Origin: DATHSN01 sp035464115
GTDB lineage: Bacteria; Actinomycetota; Acidimicrobiia; Acidimicrobiales; SKKL01
Length of the DNA stretch: 15,376 bases
Assembly (NCBI GenBank): GCA_035464115.1
Contig: DATHSN010000141.1
Span: 1-15,376 of the forward strand
Direction of reading: 5' to 3'
Part shown: positions 1 to 5,928 of the stretch, piece by piece
Position numbering within the stretch: the stretch's first letter is position 1
How the letters are laid out: every line of letters starts with the position of its first letter
The notes under the pieces: generated by a model
Database searches by the model: none
The model's input: only the letters and a program-made list of their open reading frames with translations
What the model was told of the DNA's origin: nothing
Made by a program: the position numbers and the translations under genes

Positions 1-182
1 GCCAGGCAGCGCTCGGCGGCGCGCACGGCCCACGCGTCGACCACCAGCCGGTCGTCCCACGGCACGCTGCTGGCGCGCGTCGCCACCCGGTCGGCGCCGA
101 TGGGGCCGAGCGCCTCGGCGGCCCGGCGGCGCCAGGCCCGCCCGCGCTCGGCGCGGTCGGCGGCGGCGGGGTCAGGCGCCAT
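1..182 (-). CDS. Unrecognised protein, N-terminal part only (runs off left edge)
   Basis: The first 60 codons of a minus-strand gene are present; the rest lies beyond the left edge. It starts at ATG 182-180, 8 nt after a GGGAG Shine-Dalgarno (complement of 191-195). The start overlaps the end of the upstream nuclease gene by 11 nt, in a different frame, so the two are probably translated together. Nearly every codon ends in G or C, as in its neighbours. The visible N-terminus begins MAPDPAAADRAERGRAW, is rich in Ala and Arg, and has no signal peptide or membrane segment. A later stretch carries VPWDDRLVVDAW. I do not recognise the family from this fragment. The overlap with a RecB-like nuclease suggests a partner in DNA processing, but that is context only. 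Confidence 0.6.
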   Translation of the reverse strand, partial: MAPDPAAADRAERGRAWRRRAAEALGPIGADRVATRASSVPWDDRLVVDAWAVRAAERCL

Positions 183-1164
183 CGCCGCCGCTCCCGTCGT
201 CGGCGTCGTCGTCGGCCTCGTCGTCCCACCGCTCGGCGTCGTCGTCGTCGGCCCGCCGGGCCAGCTCGGCCAGTCCGGTGGCGCACCGGTCGAGATCCGG
301 GCACCAGCCGCACAGCGGCCCCGCCCGCTCCTCGGGCGCCCGCCCCGCAGCCAGCTCGGCCAGCCGGACGAGCCCGTCGGTGCCCCGTCGGGCCGCCGCC
401 CGCAGCGCCCCCTCCGACACCGGGAGCGGCACCAGGCCGTCGTCGGCGGCCGACCAGGTGGCCACCAGCGCCGGGGCCCACCCGAAGCGCAGGCCGGTGA
501 GCAGGGCGTACCAGAGCAGGTCGTCGCGGTGCGCCGGGCGGGCCCGGCCCGACTTCACCTCCACCAGCACCCCGGGCAGGCCGGCGACGGGGCCGCCGAG
601 CAGCAGGTCGAAGCGACCCGAGCACACGACCGCCCCCTCGGCGAGCACCACCGAGGCCTCGACCTGGGGACGCGGCCACCACGCCGGGTCGATCGGCCCC
701 CAGCCGTCGACCAGCAGCTCGGCCGCCCGCTCGAGGTGCTCGCGGAGCGCGGTGTCGACGTCGGCGGGCTGGTCGTCCCACCAGCGCAGCAGGTCGTCGG
801 CCCCGCCCACCCGCAGCCCCTCGCGGGCGACCTCGACGGCGGGGTCGAGCCCGGCACCGCCCAGCACGTGGCGACCGACCACGTGGTCGAGCGCCGCGCC
901 CCGCACCATCGCCTCACCGATCTCACGGTGGCCGAGCGTGGCGAGCACGTGGCGCTCGCACGCGAGCACCCGGGCGAGGCGGTCCTTCGGGGCGCGGAGT
1001 GGGAGGGCGTCGGGGGGGAGGTGGGCGGTGACCTCGGCGGCGACCGACTCCAGCTCGGCGCGCAGCTCGTCGAGGACCGCCCCGTCGACCGGCGACGGGG
1101 GATCGGCGGCGACCGCGGCGAGGGCGTCGCGGAGCCGGTAGCGCCCGGGGGCGAGCTCCTGCAC
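172..1164 (-). CDS. RecB/Cas4-like PD-(D/E)XK nuclease with four-Cys (probable Fe-S) signature
   Basis: Predicted cytoplasmic 330-residue DNA nuclease of the PD-(D/E)XK superfamily, close in style to Cas4 and the AddB/RecB nuclease domain. Visible motifs in order: Cys69 in LACERHVLA, the usual position of the first Fe-S cysteine; His94 in GAALDHVVG; Asp186 in SGRFDLLLGG; Glu202 and Lys204 in VEVKSG; a YALL helix near 219 in place of the QxxxY motif; and Cys285, Cys288 and Cys294 in CGWCPDLDRC. Four cysteines plus H-D-ExK match the iron-sulfur nuclease class, so I expect a 4Fe-4S cluster. The tail (306-323) is a run of Asp. The reading frame stays open further upstream, but I chose GTG 1164 because GAGGA lies 7 nt before it and the upstream part overlaps the divergent gene. 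There is no helicase domain and no cas1/cas2 nearby. The family is fairly sure; the substrate is unknown. Confidence 0.8.
   Translation of the reverse strand: MQELAPGRYRLRDALAAVAADPPSPVDGAVLDELRAELESVAAEVTAHLPPDALPLRAPKDRLARVLACERHVLATLGHREIGEAMVRGAALDHVVGRHVLGGAGLDPAVEVAREGLRVGGADDLLRWWDDQPADVDTALREHLERAAELLVDGWGPIDPAWWPRPQVEASVVLAEGAVVCSGRFDLLLGGPVAGLPGVLVEVKSGRARPAHRDDLLWYALLTGLRFGWAPALVATWSAADDGLVPLPVSEGALRAAARRGTDGLVRLAELAAGRAPEERAGPLCGWCPDLDRCATGLAELARRADDDDAERWDDEADDDADDGSGGDGA
194..251. repeat. Imperfect GTC/GAC trinucleotide repeat
   Basis: Clusters of GTC on the plus strand encode the Asp-rich C-terminal tail of the minus-strand nuclease. Tandem GAC codons are a plausible site for replication slippage, so the tail length may vary between strains. 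Confidence 0.7.
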
Positions 1165-1180
1165 ACCCCCATCCTCGCGG

Positions 1181-1205
1181 AGCGACCGCTCAGGTCGGGC
1201 GACCT
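1181..1205. promoter_or_regulatory. Two adjacent inverted repeats in a divergent intergenic region
   Basis: The 58-bp gap between the nuclease (start 1164, minus) and the PAS-GGDEF gene (start 1223, plus) holds AGCG-AC-CGCT (1181-1190) and, one base later, AGGTCG-GG-CGACCT (1192-1205). Both are perfect. Their place between two divergent starts fits an operator, but short palindromes are common at this GC content. I see no clear -10 box here. Confidence 0.3.
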
Positions 1206-1222
1206 CCTGCCGATGGCTCGGC

Positions 1223-2482
1223 GTGGGCCACGACCCCGTCCCCGTCCCCCCGGTCGATCCGCGCGCCCTGCTCGACGCCCTGCCCGACCCGGTCGTGGTC
1301 GTGGGGCCCGACGCGACCGTGCGCTGGGCCAGCGCGTCGGCGCGGGCGCTGTTCGGCTGGACCGACGCCGAGCTGATGGGCCGCACCGCCGACCACCTGA
1401 TCCACCCCGAGGACATGGTCACCGCCCTGTCGTCGCTGGCGAGCGTGCAGGCCAAGGAGGTGGGGTCGCTCATCGAGCTGCGGATCCGCTCGCGTGACGG
1501 CACCTACCGCCGCGTCGAGGTCCGGGGGAGCGGCGCCACCGACCGGGCCGGCGTCGGCGGCATCGTGATGTCGATGCGCGACCTCGGCGACCGCCACCTC
1601 TGGCAGGTCGACCGGGGTGATGCCGACCGGTTCCGGGCGATCATCGACGCCTCGCCCACCGCGGTGATGGTGCTCGACCCGGGTGGCCTGCTGCTCGGTG
1701 CCTCCCGGGCGTTCACCCGCCTGCTCGGGCGCCCGCTCGACAGCTCGCTCGGCCGCCCGCTCACCGACATGGCCGACACCGATTCGGCGCTCATCCTCGC
1801 CGCCGCCATCGACGGAGTGGTGGCCGACGGTGAGCGCCGCACCCTCGAGGCGCGGCTGTCACGCGCCGACGGCACCACCCTGGCCGTGAGCCTCACGCTG
1901 GTCGACCTGGTGCGCGACCCCGCGGTCGGCGGCATCGTGGTCAGCGCCACCGACATCACCGAGCTCGACGAGGCCCGCACCGAGCTCGAGCACCGCGCCA
2001 CCCACGACGCCCTCACCGCGCTCCCCGGGCGGGCGCTGCTGCTCGACCGGCTCGGTCACGCCCTCGCCCTCGCCCGGCGCCGGTCGGGGCGGGTGGCGGT
2101 GGCCTTCGGCGACGTCGACTCGTTCAAGGTGATCAACGACCACCACGGCCACGCCGCCGGTGACGAGGTGCTGGTCGAGATCGCGCGTCGCCTGGTGGCG
2201 CTGTCGCGCGGCTCCGACACGGTCGCCCGGCTGGGCGGCGACGAGTTCTGCCTGGTCGTCGAGGACGCCGACGACCGGGTCGCCGACCTCCTGCGGAGCC
2301 GCATCACCGAGGCGATGCGGCGGCCGATCCGGCTGCGCTCGGGCGCCGACCTGCGGGTGGGCCTGAGCCTCGGCGTCGTGGTGGTCGGCGGCACGGTCGC
2401 GGTCGACGAGGCCCTCGCGCGCGCCGACGTGGAGATGTACGAGGTCAAGCGGGCCCGCCGCGGCGGACCCACCCACGCCTGA
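1223..2482 (+). CDS. PAS-PAS-GGDEF diguanylate cyclase
   Basis: Makes c-di-GMP from two GTP; 419 residues, cytoplasmic, with no membrane segment or signal peptide. PAS 1 covers about 13-125 (PDPVVVVGPDATVRWAS, then FGWTDAEL and HPEDM). PAS 2 covers about 134-255 (ASPTAVMVLDPGG, ending SATDITELDEA, the usual PAS exit). The GGDEF domain covers 256-415 and starts with the typical HDALTALPGR. The active-site loop is intact as RLGGDEF (GGDEF 338-342), and DVDSFKVINDHHGHAAGD is present. An I-site, R329-G-S-D332, sits five residues before GGDEF, so product inhibition is expected. There is no EAL domain. The start is GTG 1223; it has no good Shine-Dalgarno, so it is less certain than the rest. It converges on the yibE/F-like gene with an 11-nt gap. 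The signal sensed by the PAS domains cannot be read from sequence. Confidence 0.92.
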   Translation: MGHDPVPVPPVDPRALLDALPDPVVVVGPDATVRWASASARALFGWTDAELMGRTADHLIHPEDMVTALSSLASVQAKEVGSLIELRIRSRDGTYRRVEVRGSGATDRAGVGGIVMSMRDLGDRHLWQVDRGDADRFRAIIDASPTAVMVLDPGGLLLGASRAFTRLLGRPLDSSLGRPLTDMADTDSALILAAAIDGVVADGERRTLEARLSRADGTTLAVSLTLVDLVRDPAVGGIVVSATDITELDEARTELEHRATHDALTALPGRALLLDRLGHALALARRRSGRVAVAFGDVDSFKVINDHHGHAAGDEVLVEIARRLVALSRGSDTVARLGGDEFCLVVEDADDRVADLLRSRITEAMRRPIRLRSGADLRVGLSLGVVVVGGTVAVDEALARADVEMYEVKRARRGGPTHA

Positions 2483-2493
2483 TCCGCGGGCGC

Positions 2494-3810
2494 CTACGGG
2501 TCGTCGGGGGCGAAGTCGTCCCACGACGGCGGACGGTGAGCACCGGTCTCGTCGTGGTCGTGTCCGCGGTCGGGGTCGGGGCGGTCGGGGTCAGGGCGGT
2601 CGGTCCCGGGTCGGTCGGGGTCGCTCGGGCCGGCCGCCGTCGCGGCGTCGGGCACCGGTGGGCGGACCAGCACCGCCAGCCCGGTGGAGATGGGCACCGC
2701 GGCCACCAGGCCGATGCCGCCGACGAGGGCCCGCACGATCTCGGTGGCGACGATCTCGCGCCCGATGGTGCGCCCCAGGGGCTGCTCGGACTGCACGAAG
2801 AACACGAGCAGGGCGAGCGACGCGCCCGCGTAGGCGAGGACCAGCGTGTTGACCGTCGACGCGATGTGGTCGCGCCCGACGCGCAGCGCCCGCCGGTAGA
2901 GCTCGGCGTTCGACAGGCGCGGGCCGACCGCGCGCAGCTCGGCGACCGTGGCCACCTGGGTCACCGTGACGTCGTCGAGCACGCCGAGCGCGCCGATGAC
3001 GATGCCGGCGATGAGCACCCCGGCGGGGTCGAGGGCCTCGGCGCTCACCCGCAGCAGCTGGGCGTCGGCGCCGGCCAGGCCGCTCAGCTGGGTGAGGGCG
3101 ACGAACAGCGCGGCGAGCCCGGTGGTGATCGTGAGCGCGGCGAGGGCGCCGACCAGGGCGACGGTGGTGTCGAGGGTGACGCCGTGGGCCAGGTAGAGCG
3201 CGGCCATGGCGATGAGCGCCGCGGCGGTGAGCGCCACGAGGATGGGCGGGTTGGCCCGCAGCAGCGACGGCAACAGGAACACCAGCAGGACCATCCCGGT
3301 GACGCCGAGGCCCAGCAGGGCGCGGACCCCGCGCCAGCGGCCGAGGGCGATGACCACCACCGCGAACAGGAGGGCGAGCGCCACCAGCGGCGTGGTGCGC
3401 TGGAACTCGAAGAACGTGTAGCGGAACTCGGGGGGCGCGAGCGGGTTGTACTGCAGGATCACCCCGTCGCCGACCGCGAGGTCGGGCACGGCGAAGTCGA
3501 TGTCGGCCACGAACAACACGGCCCGCTCGCCCGCGGTCGGCCCCGAGGTGACGTCGACCGACACGATGTCGCACGGCGACGGCACCATCATCTCGAAGGT
3601 GGGGCACTGACCTCGGTCGACCGCGGTGACGGTGGCGTCGACCCACGAGAGGCCCGACAGGTCGGCGCCGGTGTCGGGGGCCTCGCCGCGGGGCCACAAC
3701 GCCACCAGCCCGACGGCGGTGAGCACTCCGACCACGACCGTGACGGCGACGAGCACCTTCGCTGCGGTGGTGGGCGGGGGCGGCGCGGTGCCGTGGAGGT
3801 GCGCGTGCAC
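2494..3810 (-). CDS. YibE/F family membrane protein
   Basis: Polytopic membrane protein of 438 residues in the YibE/F family, whose molecular function is not settled. One TM helix (about 17-40) is followed by an extracytoplasmic domain (about 41-138) with Cys69 and Cys80, a possible disulfide. About seven more TM helices follow (near 139-157, 162-181, 187-206, 213-238, 262-278, 318-338 and 358-384). Family hallmarks are GALGVLDDVTVTQ (274-286) and GRDHIASTVNTLVLAYAGA (312-330). The N-terminus MHAHLHG and the tail GHDHDETGAH are His-rich, and the tail also carries repeated DRPDP units. The start is GTG 3810, 10 nt after the stop of the diguanylate cyclase gene and without a clear Shine-Dalgarno, so it is probably co-transcribed and translated by coupling. 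The Pro/Asp tail from about 390 is not part of the family core. Confidence 0.88.
   Translation of the reverse strand: MHAHLHGTAPPPPTTAAKVLVAVTVVVGVLTAVGLVALWPRGEAPDTGADLSGLSWVDATVTAVDRGQCPTFEMMVPSPCDIVSVDVTSGPTAGERAVLFVADIDFAVPDLAVGDGVILQYNPLAPPEFRYTFFEFQRTTPLVALALLFAVVVIALGRWRGVRALLGLGVTGMVLLVFLLPSLLRANPPILVALTAAALIAMAALYLAHGVTLDTTVALVGALAALTITTGLAALFVALTQLSGLAGADAQLLRVSAEALDPAGVLIAGIVIGALGVLDDVTVTQVATVAELRAVGPRLSNAELYRRALRVGRDHIASTVNTLVLAYAGASLALLVFFVQSEQPLGRTIGREIVATEIVRALVGGIGLVAAVPISTGLAVLVRPPVPDAATAAGPSDPDRPGTDRPDPDRPDPDRGHDHDETGAHRPPSWDDFAPDDP
2564..2625. repeat. CGGTCGGGGT-type repeat with G-quadruplex motif
   Basis: Repeated CGGTCGGGG units on the plus strand encode the DRPDP repeats at the C-terminus of the YibE/F protein. 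Within it, four G-runs at 2572-2575, 2578-2581, 2587-2590 and 2594-2596 are separated by 2, 5 and 3 bases and fit the G3+N1-7 quadruplex rule. The G-rich strand is the template strand of the gene. Confidence 0.65.
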
Positions 3811-3820
3811 CCCGGTGTTG

Positions 3821-5896
3821 CTAGCGCATCGGCGGGTCCGAGGGGGGTACCCCGCCGGCGCCCGACGGCTCGGCGTCGTTGGTCTCGCGCCCGGCGCGCC
3901 GCTCGCGCTTGCGGTCGAACATGCTGGCGTCGGCGCGCGCCAGGGCGTCGGCGAGGGTGACGTCGGGTGCGACGGTGACCGCGCCCGCGCTGGCCGCGAC
4001 CGCGAGGGCCGCGCCCGACGAGATGGTGACGGGCCGGGCGATCTCGATCTCGATGCGGCGCGCCAGCGAGCTCACCTCGGTGTCGCTCACCGCGTCGGTG
4101 ATCACGACGAACTCGTCGCCCCCGAGGCGCGCCGCCGTGTCCGCCTCGCGGATGACCTGGCGGAGCCGGTCGGCGACCGTGACGAGGGCGGTGTCGCCGG
4201 CGGCGTGGCCGTGGCGGTCGTTGGTGGCCTTGAAGCCGTCGAGGTCGACCAGCACCAGGCCGATGAGCCCGCCGTGGCGTCGGGCCCGGGCCACGGCCCC
4301 CTCGTAGCGGTCGGCGAGCAGCACCCGGTTGGCGAGGCCGGTGAGCGGATCGTGCAACGCCAGGTGGGAGCTCGACTCGAGGGCGCGGGCGGTGGCGATC
4401 GCCGGCGTGAGCAGCGCGGCCACGCCGGTGAGGCGCGTGGCCAGGTCGTGGTCGATCTCGGTGGGCGCGCCGGCGGTCCAGGCGGTGGCGACCCACCCGA
4501 TGGTGGTGCCCTCGCCGTCGCGGATGCGGACCCTCGCCACCGCGGTGACGTCGCTCGACTCGAAGACGGCCGCGACCAGCTGGGGCCGGTCGGTGTCGTG
4601 GCGGTGGTAGAAGCCGATGTCGGATCCTGCGTCGGTGGGCGGGGGTCGTGGCGACCGCAGCAGGGCATCGACCGCGTCGGTCACCCCGGTGGTGGCGACC
4701 ACCCACGGATCGTCGGGGGCGGCACCGGTGATCACCACCGCGGCGGCGGTGGCGCCGGTGAGCTCGACGACGGCGGCGAGGCCCCGGTCGGCCACGCTCT
4801 GGACGGTCTGGCTCGCGGCCAGGTCGCGGGCGACGGCGAGCAGCGTGCCCGCCGTCTCCCGCTCCACCGCGACCTCGACGGCGGCGCTGGCGAGCGACGC
4901 GTAGGCGTCGAGCTTGGCCTGCTCGCCGGCGAGGAACCCGTGGCCGGGCGCCTGCACGGCGACCACCACGCCGTAGGACCGGGTGCTGGTGGCCACCGGG
5001 GAGACCATCCACTCGTGGCGGCGAGCACCGGCCAGCGCCTCGGTGGCGACCTGCTCGGCCTCCAGCGGGTCGACGCCCACCGCGTGGACGGTGGGACGCT
5101 CGTCCCAGCGGGGCCGCACGACGACGACGAAGCCCCGGGCCTGGACCGCCGACGAGGCGCGGCGGACCACGCGCTCCAGGGCGACGTCGAGCGAGCCGGG
5201 CGCGGTGAGCTCGGCGGTGGCGGCCTGCAGATCGTCGATCTGGCGTCGGAGGTCGCGCACCTCGTCGACCGTCCCCACCGGCCCGGCCCCCGACCGCCGG
5301 TGACCACGGCGCGGCCACGGCCGCTGCCGCTCGCGCCAGGTGATCAGGTAGCGGCACTCGACGTCGCCGTCGACCTGGCACGACAGGTGCTCGACGCGAG
5401 CCGCGGGCAGCCCGAACAGGCACGGCACGGTCGACAGGAGGCCGACGTTGTAGTCGCAGTCGTGGCGGTTCGGCTGGTGGCCCGGACGGAGGCGGTAGGT
5501 CACCTCCGCGCTGGTCCGCCCGGTCCCGGTGCAGCGCAGGTCGGAGACGGTCGAGAACTTGGGTCCGATGCGCACCACCTCGCGGTAGACCCGCTGCGGC
5601 GAGCCGAGGGCGCGGATGACGGCGCGCAGACCGACGCCGATGCGAGCGTCGAGCGCGCTGGCGCCCACCCGGTGGGCCAGGCGGGGCTCGCCGCACACCT
5701 CGGCGGCGACTTCGAACAGGCGGATCTTGTCGTCGAACGACACCCACTCGCGCTCGTCCTCCAGCTGGGCCAGCGTCAGGTGGTCGCCGGCGCGGCGGAC
5801 CAGCTCGTCGACGGCGGAGGCGCCGGCGAGGTCGCGGACCACGGAGACGATCAGGCGGGTGGTGACGCCCGAGGTCTCCCGTGCGGAGACGCTCAT
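3821..5896 (-). CDS. V4R-like/GAF/GAF/GGDEF diguanylate cyclase
   Basis: Predicted soluble c-di-GMP synthase of 691 residues. Residues 10-188 form a sensory module with the FGLPAARVEHLSCQVDGD stretch and Cys173/Cys181 before YLITW. This C-x(7)-C-x-Y pattern recalls V4R/4-vinyl-reductase and HNOB-associated ligand-binding domains; the match is by eye and moderate. A short linker or coiled coil (208-232) follows, then two GAF-like domains (about 233-350 and 357-505). The GGDEF domain (506-668) has HDPLTGLANR, DLDGFKATNDRHGHAAGD and an intact GGDEF (592-596), with I-site R583-E-A-D586 five residues before it. There is no EAL domain. I chose ATG 5896 because it sits directly downstream of the preceding gene; no Shine-Dalgarno is visible, and the start overlaps the stop of a mini-ORF (ATGA). 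It lies between the propeller protein and YibE/F in one apparent operon. Confidence 0.88.
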   Translation of the reverse strand: MSVSARETSGVTTRLIVSVVRDLAGASAVDELVRRAGDHLTLAQLEDEREWVSFDDKIRLFEVAAEVCGEPRLAHRVGASALDARIGVGLRAVIRALGSPQRVYREVVRIGPKFSTVSDLRCTGTGRTSAEVTYRLRPGHQPNRHDCDYNVGLLSTVPCLFGLPAARVEHLSCQVDGDVECRYLITWRERQRPWPRRGHRRSGAGPVGTVDEVRDLRRQIDDLQAATAELTAPGSLDVALERVVRRASSAVQARGFVVVVRPRWDERPTVHAVGVDPLEAEQVATEALAGARRHEWMVSPVATSTRSYGVVVAVQAPGHGFLAGEQAKLDAYASLASAAVEVAVERETAGTLLAVARDLAASQTVQSVADRGLAAVVELTGATAAAVVITGAAPDDPWVVATTGVTDAVDALLRSPRPPPTDAGSDIGFYHRHDTDRPQLVAAVFESSDVTAVARVRIRDGEGTTIGWVATAWTAGAPTEIDHDLATRLTGVAALLTPAIATARALESSSHLALHDPLTGLANRVLLADRYEGAVARARRHGGLIGLVLVDLDGFKATNDRHGHAAGDTALVTVADRLRQVIREADTAARLGGDEFVVITDAVSDTEVSSLARRIEIEIARPVTISSGAALAVAASAGAVTVAPDVTLADALARADASMFDRKRERRAGRETNDAEPSGAGGVPPSDPPMR

Positions 5897-5928
5897 GGGA
5901 CTGCTATCGGCACGTCGGCGTCGGCCAT
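5893..5928 (-). other. Bridging mini-ORF (11 residues) between two operon genes
   Basis: ATG 5928-5926 overlaps the stop of the upstream gene as TGATG. The frame MADADVPIAVP then ends at TGA 5895-5893, which overlaps the start of the diguanylate cyclase as ATGA. It spans the whole gap, so ribosomes finishing the first gene could be handed to the next, which has no visible Shine-Dalgarno. It may be chance; the peptide itself looks meaningless. Confidence 0.35.

Noticed and set aside
194..251. Possible CRISPR or satellite repeat
   Set aside because: Only a trinucleotide repeat encoding poly-Asp; there are no spacers.
172..1164. Cas4 of a CRISPR adaptation module
   Set aside because: There are no cas1, cas2 or repeat arrays in the window, so a general RecB-like nuclease is the safer call.
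100..1497. Long plus-strand open frame opposite the nuclease
   Set aside because: Rich in Arg, Pro and Gly with no motif; a shadow caused by high GC on the strand opposite a gene with clear catalytic motifs.
172..1503. Longer version of the nuclease starting at 1503 on the minus strand
   Set aside because: The extra N-terminus overlaps the divergent PAS-GGDEF gene and reads as low-complexity. GTG 1164 has a good Shine-Dalgarno.
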